This document shows, in pieces, positions 1 to 8,861 of a stretch of DNA of 28,732 nt; within the stretch, counting starts at the first letter, position 1; the number at the start of each line of letters is the position of its first letter. Position numbers and translations under genes: made by a program. The stretch lies in contig JBKPCR010000387.1 in assembly GCA_046727435.1 (NCBI GenBank), positions 1 through 28,732 on the forward strand, read 5' to 3'. Source of the stretch: CAVPRW01 sp046727435 [NCBI: bacterium]. Lineage in GTDB: Bacteria; Tectomicrobia; Entotheonellia; J063. The notes beneath the pieces were generated by a model. That model had not been told where the DNA came from. It made no database searches and was given only the letters and a program-made list of their open reading frames with translations.

Positions 1-323
1 TCGAGATCAACCTGGTGCTCAATCGGCAGGCCATGGCAATCCCAACCCGGCACGTACACGGCGTTATAGCCTTCCATGCTCTTGACACGCACCACGAAGT
101 CTTTGAGGATTTTGTTAAAGGCGGTGCCGAGGTGAATGTGCCCATTGGCATAGGGCGGCCCATCGTGCAGGATATATTTCGGGCGGTCAGCGTACTTCTG
201 CCGTAGCTGCTGATAGATGTGGTCCCGCTCCCAGCGTTGCAGCAACTCCTGTTCGAGCTTTCCCAGACTGGCTTTCATGGGAAACAAGGTCTTGGGGAGA
301 TTAACGGTGTCCTTATAATCCAT
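1..323 (-). CDS. ileS: Isoleucyl-tRNA synthetase, N-terminal part (runs off the left edge)
   Basis: Class I aminoacyl-tRNA synthetase that charges tRNA-Ile in the cytoplasm. Only about the first 107 residues are in the window. The translation starts [12 protein letters not shown] and contains the family signature [14 protein letters not shown], with the HIGH-type ATP-binding motif HLGT at residues 64-67. It continues with [10 protein letters not shown] and [13 protein letters not shown], all typical of bacterial IleRS. The ATG at 321-323 is chosen because an AAGGA ribosome binding site lies 8 nt upstream on the minus strand. The gene lies downstream of trpS and the toxin-antitoxin pair in the same direction, about 85 nt after the toxin reading frame ends. 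Identification is firm; the rest of the gene is outside the window. Confidence 0.95.
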   Translation of the reverse strand, partial: MDYKDTVNLPKTLFPMKASLGKLEQELLQRWERDHIYQQLRQKYADRPKYILHDGPPYANGHIHLGTAFNKILKDFVVRVKSMEGYNAVYVPGWDCHGLPIEHQVDL

Positions 324-409
324 AGTCGATTCCTTTGCGTTGTCTGAGCTTTCCCTCTGCTTTTACCTCTCCGAAAATCGGGGAATCCGACTTACCTTAG
401 GTCAGTTGG

Positions 410-872
410 TCAGCCAGTACCGCCTGGAATAAGTTCTAACTGATAATCCCCAATCCACTTGACCCGGGGAAGCGCCTTTCCCACGGCATTGAAAAGGCGC
501 TTATCACCTATGTAGAGCCAGAGGTGCTTAGATTGCGCCAAAGCTATATACCCCGTCATAAACAGAGCGCTGATGTTGGGACGCCAACTGGAAAGCGAGG
601 ATTTGAATCTCGCGGAAGTCGGAACGCTCGATATCATATTGTTGGAAGTCTGCAATAGCGCTAAGCGCTTCATTTTCAGTTAATCGTCCCATGGTCACTG
701 CCACCTTCAGGGCATTCGCGATTTCATAATCGAATAGGGTTGGGGTGAAAAGATCGAGTTTACTGGATAGAAAATCGTCCAGTAGCGCATCTGCCTGGAG
801 TGTCGCTTCCTCATCGCGCAACCGCCACTTGAGGGCCACTGATGCATCAATCACAACCTGTTTAGCGTTCAC
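410..872 (-). pseudogene. vapC: VapC-like PIN-domain toxin, frameshifted
   Basis: PIN-domain RNases of toxin-antitoxin modules use four acidic residues to bind metal. The first frame (872 down to 528) gives VVIDASVALKW with the first Asp, FDYEIANAL with the conserved Glu, and SVYDGVY with the third acidic residue, then runs into SFGAI and a stop. The expected continuation YIALAQSKHLWLYIGDKRL, carrying the last Asp, lies in another frame that stays open to 410. The shift falls at a TA dinucleotide run near 547-556, so loss of one TA unit (or gain of one base) explains it. Corrected, the protein would be about 150 aa, normal for VapC. The start overlaps the antitoxin gene by 11 nt, typical of TA pairs. 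It could be true inactivation, an assembly error, or a phase-variable tract. Confidence 0.85.
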
Positions 873-1101
873 GCCCTGCTTGCACCAATTCCTTCACGCT
901 TATGCCTAAAGGTGCCATCGCGTCGCGCGCGGTACGCATGCGCTTGGCAACATCGCCCGAGCGCTGTCGGCCCTTCAGCTCACCCGAGACCTCCTCTAAG
1001 AAGATAATGGCTACGGGAACTTCTCGCTGCACCACAGGCACGTGCTCAGTAGGGAGTACCTTGAATGTTTTGCCATCATAGATACCGCGTATGGCTAACA
1101 T
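862..1101 (-). CDS. Putative antitoxin of a VapBC-like module
   Basis: A 79-residue protein directly upstream of and overlapping the PIN toxin gene, the standard position of the antitoxin. It begins MLAIRGIYDGKTFKVLP, a short beta-strand start seen in several small antitoxin families (AF2212-like/DUF104-like), followed by a charged segment rich in Arg and Lys and a C-terminal helix ending KELVQAGRER that could wrap the toxin. I do not see a clear ribbon-helix-helix or AbrB motif, so the family is uncertain. An AGAGGTGA ribosome binding site lies just upstream and overlaps the end of trpS, so the pair may be co-transcribed with trpS. Neutralisation of the toxin and autoregulation are inferred from context only. 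Confidence 0.75.
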   Translation of the reverse strand: MLAIRGIYDGKTFKVLPTEHVPVVQREVPVAIIFLEEVSGELKGRQRSGDVAKRMRTARDAMAPLGISVKELVQAGRER

Positions 1102-1111
1102 GAGATCACCT

Positions 1112-2098
1112 CTAGCGTAACTTCATTGCCTCGCGCACCCCGGCCATCGTGGCTTGGGCGGTGTGCTGGGCTTTTCGGCTACCCTCTTCGAACACCGCCA
1201 GGACCTCCTGCGGCCGTTTCTCAAGTTCCCGACGCTTCTCCAGAATCGGCCCCATCTCCTGTAATAAATTCGTGCTCATCATCTTCTTACAATCGATGCA
1301 GCCGATGCCGGCGGTCCGACATTCACGATCGACCAGGGCGATGGTCTCCTGGGGGCTGTAGACCTTATGAAAATCAAACACCGGGCAGACGTCCGGATTG
1401 CCAGGATCGCTGCGTCGCTTGCGGGCCGGATCGGTCATCATCACCCTGATCTTACTGTCGATCTCTTCAGGGGCATCTGTGAGGTAGAGAGCATTATTGT
1501 AGCTCTTGCTCATCTTGCGGCCGTCCAGCCCCGGCACCTTCGGCGTCTCGGTCAGCAGCGGCTGAGGCTCGGGGAACACCGGCGTATAGAGATGATTGAA
1601 GCGTCGAGCGATGTCGCGCGCCAGCTCGATATGCGGTACCTGATCGATGCCCACCGGCACATAGTTGCCCTTATAGATGATGATGTCGGCGGTCTGCAAC
1701 ACTGGGTAGCCCAAAAAGCCATAATTGGTGAGGTCTTTGTCTTTGATCTGTTGCTGCTGCTCTTTGTAGCTGGGTACCCGCTCCAACCAGGGCACCGGCG
1801 TGATCATCGACAATAGCAAGTGCAGCTCAGCATGCTCCGGCACGCGCGATTGGATAAACAGCGTACATTTCTCCGGGTTGAGCCCCACCGCCAGAAATCC
1901 CGCCATGTTATCCAGCATGTTCGCTTTCAAGGCATCGGTGTCGGCATAGTCAGTAGTCAGGGCGTGCCAATCGGCGATGAAGTAATAGCACTCGTATTCG
2001 TGCTGCAGTTCCTGCCAATTCTTCAGGGCGCCTAGATAATTGCCCAAATGCAAGGTGCCGGAGGAACGGATGCCACTGAGCACGCGTGTGTTGGCCAT
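1112..2098 (-). CDS. trpS: Tryptophanyl-tRNA synthetase
   Basis: Charges tRNA-Trp. The 328-residue product matches the usual bacterial TrpRS length. The class I signature appears as SGIRSSGTLHLGNYLG (residues 8-23) and the second ATP-binding loop as GRKMSKSYNN, with KMSKS at 195-199. Other family blocks include FIADWHALTTDY, QTADIIIYKGNYVPVGIDQ and the C-terminal FEEGSRKAQHTAQATM. It starts 13 nt after the stop of the M50 peptidase gene and is followed at 10 nt by the antitoxin start, so the cluster from the tRNA nucleotidyltransferase through trpS looks like a transcription unit. The arrangement M50 peptidase-trpS is common in diverse bacteria. Confidence 0.97.
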   Translation of the reverse strand: MANTRVLSGIRSSGTLHLGNYLGALKNWQELQHEYECYYFIADWHALTTDYADTDALKANMLDNMAGFLAVGLNPEKCTLFIQSRVPEHAELHLLLSMITPVPWLERVPSYKEQQQQIKDKDLTNYGFLGYPVLQTADIIIYKGNYVPVGIDQVPHIELARDIARRFNHLYTPVFPEPQPLLTETPKVPGLDGRKMSKSYNNALYLTDAPEEIDSKIRVMMTDPARKRRSDPGNPDVCPVFDFHKVYSPQETIALVDRECRTAGIGCIDCKKMMSTNLLQEMGPILEKRRELEKRPQEVLAVFEEGSRKAQHTAQATMAGVREAMKLR

Positions 2099-2111
2099 GC
2101 GAGCCTCTCCC

Positions 2112-2768
2112 TCAGATATTTTGCAAGAACCGCACAGTTCCTAGGATGAGGGGGGAAATCACTTTTCCAATCACCCCACTCATAAATAATACTAGCAGGA
2201 TGATAAACCCATAGGGTTCGAGCTGGCTGAAGGTAATCGCCTGGCGCCTGGGCAATACCCCATTCAGCACCCGTGCGCCATCCAGTGGTGGAACCGGCAG
2301 CAGGTTGAAAATCGCCAGCCCGACATTAATCCACAGGCTTGCCATGAGCATGAGATAAACGGGTTCGCCAATACTCGTGGTGAGCGGAGAGGCCATCCAC
2401 CAAGACGGGTTAGGGAACCACTTTAACGCCAAGGCTGAAGCAACAGCCAGCAGGAGATTCATAGCAGGACCCGCGAGGGCCACCCAGATCATGTCGATAT
2501 GCGGCCGGCGCAGGTTATGAGGATTGACTGGCACGGGCTTAGCCCAACCGATGACCGGCGTCCGAGTGATCATGGCAAACAAAATAAAAAAGGTGCCCAG
2601 TGGATCCATATGTTTGATCGGATTCAATGTCAACCGCCCGGCCCAGCGCGCCGTCTCATCGCCGAATTGCAGGGCCACATAGCCGTGGGCTAGTTCATGG
2701 AGCGTCAGGGCCAGCAGCAGGGGTGGCAAGCTGATTGCGATGGTTTGGATGATACCGGCTATGTCCAT
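2112..2768 (-). CDS. Site-2 protease family (M50) membrane metalloprotease
   Basis: Predicted intramembrane zinc protease of 218 residues, all hydrophobic helices with little else, the short YwhC-like form without PDZ domain. The zinc-binding HExxH motif is H24-E-L-A-H28 within the first membrane helix, and the second conserved motif (usually NPDG-like) is NLLPVPPLDG with LDG at 162-164, supplying the third ligand. The start at 2768 is preferred over an ATG ten codons upstream because an AGGAG sequence lies 10 nt before it. It sits between the CCA-adding enzyme and trpS in the same orientation. The substrate is unknown for this subfamily; regulated cleavage of membrane proteins is the general role. 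Confidence 0.92.
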   Translation of the reverse strand: MDIAGIIQTIAISLPPLLLALTLHELAHGYVALQFGDETARWAGRLTLNPIKHMDPLGTFFILFAMITRTPVIGWAKPVPVNPHNLRRPHIDMIWVALAGPAMNLLLAVASALALKWFPNPSWWMASPLTTSIGEPVYLMLMASLWINVGLAIFNLLPVPPLDGARVLNGVLPRRQAITFSQLEPYGFIILLVLFMSGVIGKVISPLILGTVRFLQNI

Positions 2769-2942
2769 AAATCCAGGGCTCCTATGCTCGTGAAACAAGC
2801 AGCTAAGTATCGAATGTTAGTTGCGGAAAGAACTGCAGAGAACCCTAGATACACTCAGATTCCCACGACTATCAGCGTTCATGTGCGTGCATCTGCGGTT
2901 TCGGTCCACAACCCGCACAGCTGATGACTGCTGTCGAGAAGC

Positions 2943-4307
2943 TCATGAGGCCGGTATCTGTACCAAGGCCCTACGTACGATGGCTTCCTCCGCCTCCCTG
3001 CTGATCGCCTCTCCATCCAGCTTCGCCGCCAGCACACAGGCCAGCAGGCGGCCGATCTGTGGACCTTGTGGTACGCCCAGGCGTTTGAGATCAGCTCCAG
3101 TCAAATCTGGTCGGATGTGACGCCACGTCGTGAGATAGTGCTGGACGTGCTGGTGCACCTCGCTCCCAGGGCAGAGGGCGAGTAGCAGTGGGAACATCTC
3201 CAATGGCAGCCTGTGCAGCACCGCAACCACCTCACTGGGCCGCAGATTGTCCGTTGTGCACAGTCTCTGGCCAGCCCGCTCGACAGCGGTGAGGGCGTCG
3301 ACCAGCTCCTGTATCGTACGGGGTGCTAGCGCCAAACGCGCACCCACCCGTCGCAAGATGTTCACGTCTAAGCCGTGAAACAGGGCGGCAAGATACACCA
3401 GCCAGGCCTGGCCCAGAACATCGGCGTGCATCTCGGCAAGCTCCACACGCGCCTCAGCCACGCGTGTGAGCAGAGCCAGCCGCTCTTGGGATAGTCCAAG
3501 GTCGGCATCGATGTGCGACAGGATCCCCAGTTCATCCAGACGTCTCAGACAGGCGATGGGGGATTCGCCTGTCAGCATGAGGCGCAGTTCCCGCCACAGG
3601 CGTGCCCCTGACAGCAGCTCGATCCAACCCTTGTCGACGGCGCGCCCCAACAATCGCAGTGTGTGTCGATGCAGGATGAAGCCGAAGCGCTGCTCCAGAC
3701 GGATGGCCCGAAACATGCGCGTGGGATCATCGCGAAAGCTACGATTGTGCAGCACACGTATGACACCCTCGGCGAGGTCTGCGCTGCCTCCATACCAATC
3801 GATTAAGATAAACGCCTCGGGACCATTCAGGGCAAACGCCAGCGTATTGATGCTGAAATCGCGCCGAAAGAGGTCGTCGCGAATAGTGCCTGGTTCGACC
3901 GCCGGCAACGCGGCCGGGTGCTTATAGGTCTCCCGCCTGGCGGTGGCAACGTCGATTTTGTGACCGTCCCGAGCGATAACGACAGAAGTGCCGAAAGCGG
4001 ATGGTCCCTTACAGAGGCCATCGGTCGCTGCCGCGAGATGTCGCGCAAACGCCACGCCGTCCCCCTCAACGGTCAGGTCCAGATCCTCATCGCGCACCCC
4101 GAGCAAGACATCCCGCACAAAGCCCCCCACCGCGTAGACGCGCACGTCGTGCGTATCTGCGGTGTGCGCCGCGGTGTGGAGTAGCTCTTGAAGCATTGGC
4201 GATACAAGCGTATGGCAGCGCTCGGCCAGGTCCACACCACTGGCCTTGTTGGGGTCTGCTGGAGGCTGACCCTTGACGGCTGTCTTTGGCGACGTATGAT
4301 GATTCAT
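2943..4307 (-). CDS. cca: CCA tRNA nucleotidyltransferase / poly(A) polymerase family protein
   Basis: Adds or repairs the 3'-CCA end of tRNAs, or acts as a poly(A) polymerase; the two activities cannot be told apart by sequence reading alone. The 454-residue product has the class II head domain: VYAVGGFVRDVLLG (residues 58-70) followed by the catalytic DEDLDL with D75 and D77 binding metal. Then come KIDVATARRETY, DLFRRDFSINTLAF (RRDFSIN at about 148-154), and the neck block RSFRDDPTRMFRAIRLEQR that binds the incoming nucleotide. The longer reading frame adds 47 Arg/Pro-rich residues, but the ATG at 4307 follows an AGGTGG sequence at good spacing and lacks that non-conserved extension. It begins the minus-strand housekeeping cluster and is divergent from nfeD. 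Confidence 0.93.
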   Translation of the reverse strand: MNHHTSPKTAVKGQPPADPNKASGVDLAERCHTLVSPMLQELLHTAAHTADTHDVRVYAVGGFVRDVLLGVRDEDLDLTVEGDGVAFARHLAAATDGLCKGPSAFGTSVVIARDGHKIDVATARRETYKHPAALPAVEPGTIRDDLFRRDFSINTLAFALNGPEAFILIDWYGGSADLAEGVIRVLHNRSFRDDPTRMFRAIRLEQRFGFILHRHTLRLLGRAVDKGWIELLSGARLWRELRLMLTGESPIACLRRLDELGILSHIDADLGLSQERLALLTRVAEARVELAEMHADVLGQAWLVYLAALFHGLDVNILRRVGARLALAPRTIQELVDALTAVERAGQRLCTTDNLRPSEVVAVLHRLPLEMFPLLLALCPGSEVHQHVQHYLTTWRHIRPDLTGADLKRLGVPQGPQIGRLLACVLAAKLDGEAISREAEEAIVRRALVQIPAS

Positions 4308-4512
4308 GCGGGTCCCACCTGCCGATCTGCAACGACGGCGCTGGAGAGCAGGACGGGTCGCTGGCCCAGGAATGTGCCGCGTGGGACGTTGGGCACCGGC
4401 GACATGGTAGACATGCGCAGGGGCATGGATTTCTCCTCGTGGGAGCACATGTTAGCAGATGGGGACAAGGAGCGTCAAGGAGGCGTGACAGATGGCGCAA
4501 GCGAGACCAGCC

Positions 4513-4541
4513 TTGTAAAATCAAGGCTCTAATGCTAGTAT
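4513..4541 (+). promoter_or_regulatory. Candidate sigma70-type promoter of the nfeD-slipin operon
   Basis: A TTGTAA box (4513-4518) and a TAGTAT box (4536-4541) are separated by exactly 17 nt, each matching four of six consensus positions. The region is locally AT-rich and lies 49 nt before the nfeD start. A short perfect hairpin (GCCTTG 4510-4515 with CAAGGC 4522-4527) overlaps the -35 box and could be an operator or chance. Supported only by pattern. Confidence 0.4.
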
Positions 4542-4590
4542 AGCAAGAAAAATCGTTGCCAGCAGAAGAGTTACGAGGAGAGGCTATCCT

Positions 4591-5880
4591 ATGTCGAGAC
4601 GATGGCTGTATCTCATGTTCGTCGGCCTCCTCAGCGGCTATGGGCTGGCAGGTGAGATCCTTCCTCCCATTCACGTCCTCTCCGTTGCCGACGTGATCAA
4701 CCCGATTTCCGCCGAGTATATCACCGAGAGCCTGAAAGCCGCGATTCAAGAGGGGTCTCAGGCCCTGATCATCCAACTCGATACGCCTGGCGGCCTCGAT
4801 AAATCCATGCGGCTCATCATCAAAGAGATGCTTAACTCGCCCATTCCGGTCATCGTCTACGTCGCCCCTAGCGGCTCACGTGCCGCCTCAGCCGGAACCT
4901 TCATTACGCTGGCGGCACACGTCGCAGCCATGGCTCCCGGCACCAACATCGGCGCCGCCCACCCCGTCGGTGTCGGCAGCGGCGAGATGGGCAAGGAGAT
5001 GGGGGAAAAGGTCACCAATGACGCTGCAGCCTACATCAAATCGATCGCCGAACAGCGTGGACGCAACGTCGAGTGGGCCGAAAAGGCGGTGCGCGAGAGC
5101 ATCTCAGCCTCGGAGACCGAAGCGCTGCAATACAAGCTCATCGATCTGATCGCCCTCGACCTCAACGATTTGCTCAAACAGCTCAATGGCCGGAAAGTGA
5201 TGATGCCAGCGGGTGAGCATATTCTTAGAACCGAGGGGGCAGCACTGCAGCATGTCGAGATGAGCCTGCGCCAGCGCTTGTTGTCGATGCTCGCCGACCC
5301 CAATGTGGCATACATGCTCCTGATGCTGGGCGCTGCTGGTCTCTTTTTCGAGATCTCCACGCCAGGTGTGGTGTTGCCTGGGGTCATCGGCGGCATCTCC
5401 CTGCTGCTGGGTCTGTATGCGCTGCAATTACTCCCGGTGAACTATGCGGGTCTGGCGCTGATCGTGCTCGCGATCATCCTGTTCATCGCCGAGATCAAGG
5501 TAACAAGCTACGGAGCACTGACCATCGGTGGCATCATCGCCATGATCCTGGGGTCGCTGATGCTTTTTGACGCGCCGCCACCGTTACCGGGGCTCTCCCT
5601 CTGGGTGGTGGTGCCTGCAACGTTGCTAGTCGCCGCGTTTTTCGTCTTCCTGGTCGGCGCTGCGCTCAAAACGCTTTCACAGCGCCCCTACAGTGGACGC
5701 GAGGGACTGCTCCAGAAGGTAGGTGTGGCCTTAACCCCGATCGACCAGAAGCCAGGCAAGGTGTTCGTGGCCGGAGAGCGCTGGAATGCCCGGAGCGAAG
5801 AGCCTATCGAGCAGGGGGTCGAGGTCGAGGTCGTGCAGATGGACGGCATGACCCTTCTTGTCAAAAGGAAAGTGAGGTAA
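4591..5880 (+). CDS. nfeD: NfeD family membrane-bound serine protease
   Basis: ClpP-class membrane protease of the NfeD/PH1510 type, thought to work with a partner stomatin-like protein in membrane quality control. The 429-residue product has a signal peptide or anchor (residues 1-20) and a ClpP-like domain with QLDTPGGLD (62-70), [18 protein letters not shown] with likely nucleophile S100, and the likely catalytic Lys140 in EKVTND, matching the Ser/Lys dyad spacing of the archaeal enzyme. Four or so membrane helices follow (about 235-360), then the small C-terminal NfeD OB-fold domain (about 370-429). The start follows a GAGGAGAGG ribosome binding site. The slipin gene begins 4 nt after its stop, so the two are translationally linked. 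Confidence 0.95.
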   Translation: MSRRWLYLMFVGLLSGYGLAGEILPPIHVLSVADVINPISAEYITESLKAAIQEGSQALIIQLDTPGGLDKSMRLIIKEMLNSPIPVIVYVAPSGSRAASAGTFITLAAHVAAMAPGTNIGAAHPVGVGSGEMGKEMGEKVTNDAAAYIKSIAEQRGRNVEWAEKAVRESISASETEALQYKLIDLIALDLNDLLKQLNGRKVMMPAGEHILRTEGAALQHVEMSLRQRLLSMLADPNVAYMLLMLGAAGLFFEISTPGVVLPGVIGGISLLLGLYALQLLPVNYAGLALIVLAIILFIAEIKVTSYGALTIGGIIAMILGSLMLFDAPPPLPGLSLWVVVPATLLVAAFFVFLVGAALKTLSQRPYSGREGLLQKVGVALTPIDQKPGKVFVAGERWNARSEEPIEQGVEVEVVQMDGMTLLVKRKVR

Positions 5881-5884
5881 GCGC

Positions 5885-6676
5885 ATGAACATCGCCGTCG
5901 GCCTGGTAGTTCTGATCGTCGTGCTGATCTTCATCCTGAGCAGCGTCGTGAAGATCCTCATGGAGTACCAGCGCGGGGTGATCTTCCGGCTTGGCCGCTT
6001 CGCGCGCACCGGGGGACCGGGGTTGACGCTCCTCATCCCACTCATCGAGCAGATGCGCCGTGTGGACCTGCGCCTGGTGACCATGGACGTGCCGCCCCAG
6101 GATGTCATCACCCGCGACAACGTCTCCGTGAAGGTCAGTGCTGTGGTCTATTTTCGGGTGATCAAGCCCGAAGACGCAGTGATCAATGTGGAGGACTTTC
6201 TCTACGCCACCTCACAGCTCTCGCAAACGACGCTGCGCAGCATATTGGGGCAGGCAGAACTGGACGAGTTGTTGTCGGCGCGCGACAAAATCAATGAGGA
6301 GCTGCAGACGATCCTGGACCGGCAGACGGAAAATTGGGGGATCAAAGTGACCAACGTCGAGGTCAAGCACGTCGACCTGCCGCAGGAGATGCAGCGTGCC
6401 ATGGCGCGCCAAGCGGAGGCCGAACGCGAGCGGCGGGCCAAAGTCATCAATGCCGAGGGCGAATTTCAAGCGGCCACGCGCCTGGCAGAGGCGGCCCAGA
6501 TCATCGCCGTCCATCCCCAGGCCCTGCAACTACGGTTCTTACAGACGTTAAGTGAAGTGGCCACGGAGAACAACTCTACCATCCTGTTCCCCCTGCCGAT
6601 CGATTTGCTCACCCCCTTCCTGCGCAGCAACCAGCCGGCCGTCGGCAGCGGAGGGAACGGTGAGCCACAAGGGTAA
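5885..6676 (+). CDS. Slipin (stomatin/SPFH family membrane protein)
   Basis: SPFH-domain protein of 263 residues, the usual length for bacterial slipins. It has one N-terminal membrane helix (about 3-26), then [13 protein letters not shown] and [20 protein letters not shown] marking the stomatin signature. The SPFH domain runs to about residue 170, and an Ala/Glu/Arg-rich coiled segment (about 170-205, [27 protein letters not shown]) drives oligomerisation. Slipins form ring-like membrane scaffolds and are the classical partner, and in archaea a proteolytic substrate, of NfeD proteases; the gene pair here is the standard one. The start is supported by a GAGG sequence overlapping the end of nfeD. 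Confidence 0.95.
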   Translation: MNIAVGLVVLIVVLIFILSSVVKILMEYQRGVIFRLGRFARTGGPGLTLLIPLIEQMRRVDLRLVTMDVPPQDVITRDNVSVKVSAVVYFRVIKPEDAVINVEDFLYATSQLSQTTLRSILGQAELDELLSARDKINEELQTILDRQTENWGIKVTNVEVKHVDLPQEMQRAMARQAEAERERRAKVINAEGEFQAATRLAEAAQIIAVHPQALQLRFLQTLSEVATENNSTILFPLPIDLLTPFLRSNQPAVGSGGNGEPQG

Positions 6677-6690
6677 GCCAATTTCTCCCG

Positions 6691-7245
6691 TCATCGGCGG
6701 CGTTTCACGAGCCTTTTCCCGTAGGCCCCGAACCACTGGACGGACCGGGGCGCAAACGGTAGCAGCCGCCGCAGGAGATGGAGCCGGATCGGACGGCCCA
6801 CATATAGCCTAATGGGCCGGAGCAGATAGTACAGCGGGAAGAGCGCATCGGGCAGGCGCAGCAGCGCCCAGTCCCCAGCGGTCAGCGTCGTTGGTCGATG
6901 GACATAGTAGCGGAGTTTATCACGCAGGCGCTCCCTCCCTCTGAGGCGGAACACGAGCGTTTCAAAGACTTTCGCTGAGCTGTCAGCCTCACGGAACAAC
7001 TGTGCCCACACCTGTGCGCCGAGCCTCGTGACCGCGGCATCGGTCTGGAGCCGCTGCGCGATGTCTGCGGGCAGGGCGGCCCCGAGAAGATCACTGGCCA
7101 GGAGCAGGCTCAGCACGAGGATACGCATGCTGCCTGTTACCTCGGCCTGTTCCAGCACTCGTCCCCAATGCATGCGCTGATGGACGCGGAGCAGTGCCGC
7201 CACATCGCCGATCCACCCTAACCGCTCCCACCCATGTTTAAAGTC
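6691..7245 (-). pseudogene. C-terminal remnant of a PF14907-like nucleotidyltransferase
   Basis: Read on the minus strand from 7245 the frame gives DFKHGWERLGWIGDVAALL, then WGRVLEQAEVTGSMRILVLS and LLLASDLLGAALPADI. These are the hallmark blocks of the C-terminal half of the uncharacterised nucleotidyltransferase family PF14907 (the KH-W-RL-W--D-A block and the L-LA--L-GA-LP block), often found near lasso-peptide or polysaccharide genes. The N-terminal half with the GxALL and DIDLLV nucleotidyltransferase motifs is absent. In the same frame an in-frame TGA (7246-7248) precedes unrelated sequence. A GTG at 7203 could start a 170-residue protein, but no good ribosome binding site is seen and it would begin mid-domain. 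Convergent with slipin, 14 nt apart. Confidence 0.7.
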
Positions 7246-7248
7246 TCA

Positions 7249-7766
7249 GAAGCCCCACAACACGTGCACAGTCTGCGAGAAGTATTCAATGCCCTGCGCT
7301 AACTTGTGAGGTCGGATACGCCGTGGCAGATGAGACCGAATGACCCGCCCCCATGGGAAGTAGTCTATCAACAGACACAGCGCCGGTTGAATGCCGGCGT
7401 CTTCGAGTCGATAGTGCATGACTTGCGCGTCGTTCTGCGGCTGGCGGAGGACCATGAGGCGGACCCCGTATGCCGGTTTTCTGTGCCATAGCTGCCAAAT
7501 ACCCAAATATGAAAATATCATCTAAACGTTTCTATTTAATTTATTTTGATATATTAATGATAATTCATGAGTGCATGAGCCATCTCATGCGATGAGCAGC
7601 GGCGCATCAACGAGAGCCTTACCAGGGCGAGCCCCGATCTCCTCCCTACCGCCTCACCGGTGAGACGGATCCAATGGGGCATCGGGAAAAAGCTGGGCCT
7701 GGGAATCGGAGCATCAGGAGCTCGATGCCATGTCAAACCGCACCACTGCCAGGGAGGAACAATAAG
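7249..7766. other. Region without a recognisable gene; AT-rich island
   Basis: A minus-strand frame stays open from 7521 to the TGA at 7246 (about 91 residues, with LLIDYFPWGRVIRSHLPRR) but matches nothing I recognise, including the missing half of the PF14907 gene beside it. The stretch around 7515-7570 is very AT-rich compared with its surroundings and could mark a junction or hold the promoter of the following solute-binding protein gene. No hairpin or repeat stands out. Confidence 0.4.
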
Positions 7767-8257
7767 ATGGCAACGATACTCTGGGTATTGCTGATCGTGT
7801 GCTCCGTGGTGGCCTCTCTGCATCAGGTGGCGGCGCAATCACCCGTCCAAATCAGTGGCTCAACGACCGTAAATCTTAACGTTTTTCAGCCCTTCCGAGC
7901 TCAGATCGAAACGGCATCGGGCGTCAAACTCAAGGTCATTAGCTCAAGGAGATCTTTGCCGGGAACATCACGAACTGGAAAGAGGTGGGCGGGGCTGATG
8001 CCGTCATCGTCGCGGTCACCGAAGCTTCAGGCGGTGGGATTCGCACCACGCTTGAAGAAAAACTGATGGGTAGTGTGGCGGTCGCTCAGCAGACGCGTCA
8101 AGTGGCCAATAGCCCCCAAATCCCCCTCATCGTCAAACAACTTCCCGGTGCGATCGGGTCCGCCAATGCGCGGCATAACTTGGCGGGTGGGATGGTCCTG
8201 CAAACGGAGGAGGTCATCGCACAGCCGCTCATTCTGGTAACCAAGGTCAATCCGAGA
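7767..8257 (+). pseudogene. PstS-like phosphate-type solute-binding protein with internal deletion
   Basis: Begins with a clean signal peptide (MATILWVLLIVCSVVASL...AAQ) after an AGGGAGGA ribosome binding site 8 nt upstream, then VQISGSTTVNLNVFQPFRAQ and GVKLKVIS, the start of PstS-like periplasmic binding proteins. At about 7940 the frame jumps: LKEIFAGNITNWKEVGGADA, a block normally some 60-80 residues further on, follows in another frame. It continues with VTEASGGGIRTTLEEKL and LPGAIGSANA to QPLILVTKVNP, near the family's C-terminus. The middle segment of the first lobe (normally ending SNPV-SLT-AQ) is gone. The 3' end is fused to a TctC remnant, and the frame stops at 8258-8260. A binding function is lost; phosphate as original ligand is only a family guess. 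Confidence 0.85.
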
Positions 8258-8861
8258 TGAGTTCGTCTTATGGGTCAACGCGGAATCTCCTTTTACGACA
8301 GCAGTGGCCTATCTGCAGGCGGCTAAGGAAAACCCAGGTAAATTCAAGATGGGTGGGACCGGCACGGCGCAAGAGGATCAGATCATCACCGTTCAATTGG
8401 AGCAGGGAACAGGCGCCAAATTCATCTACGTTCCCTTCAAAAGGGGCGGCGAAGTCGCCGCCAATCTCGTGGGCAAGCATGTAGACTCGACGGTGAATAA
8501 TCCCAACGAGGCGGTGGCCCATTGGAAAGCTGGGCGGCTCCATCCACTGGGGCTCCTCGATGGGGAACGGCTCAACCTGCCAGATTGGCAAAGCATCCCG
8601 ACCATGAAGGAGCAGGGGTATGACATCGAATACCTCATGCTGCGCGGCATCTTTGGCGCTCCCGGCATCTCCAAAGAGGCGCAAGATTGGTACATCGAGC
8701 TCCTAAAAAAAGTCACCGAAACTCCAGAGTGGGTGGAGTTCACCGATAACAGGGGCTTAAAGCGAACCTTCCTCAACGGCAAGGACTTCATCACCTGGCT
8801 GGAATCCGCTGAAGCCCTGCACAAAGATTTGATGGACAAGGGTGGTCTTCTGAAGAAATAG
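8253..8861 (+). pseudogene. TctC/Bug-type tripartite tricarboxylate transporter binding protein, 5' truncated
   Basis: From about 8253 the frame reads DEFVLWVNAESPFTTAVAYL, then KFKMGGTGTAQEDQIITVQL, YVPFKRGGEVAANLVGKHVD, YDIEYLMLRGIFGAPGIS and a C-terminal ALHKDLMDKGGLLKK. These are the second lobe and C-terminus of the TctC (Bug) family of periplasmic carboxylate-binding proteins. The signal peptide and roughly the first 100-130 residues are missing, and the sequence joins directly to the end of the PstS-like remnant. No ATG start with a ribosome binding site precedes it; only a GTG at 8304 exists inside the domain. The reading frame is otherwise intact for about 200 residues, suggesting the truncation is fairly recent. 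Confidence 0.85.

Noticed and set aside
4308-4448. N-terminal extension of the CCA tRNA nucleotidyltransferase
   Set aside because: Pro/Arg-rich and not conserved; the ATG at 4307 has a better ribosome binding site.
7249-7521. Minus-strand frame in phase with the PF14907 remnant, considered as its N-terminal half
   Set aside because: It contains none of the nucleotidyltransferase motifs expected there, so it was not joined to the remnant.
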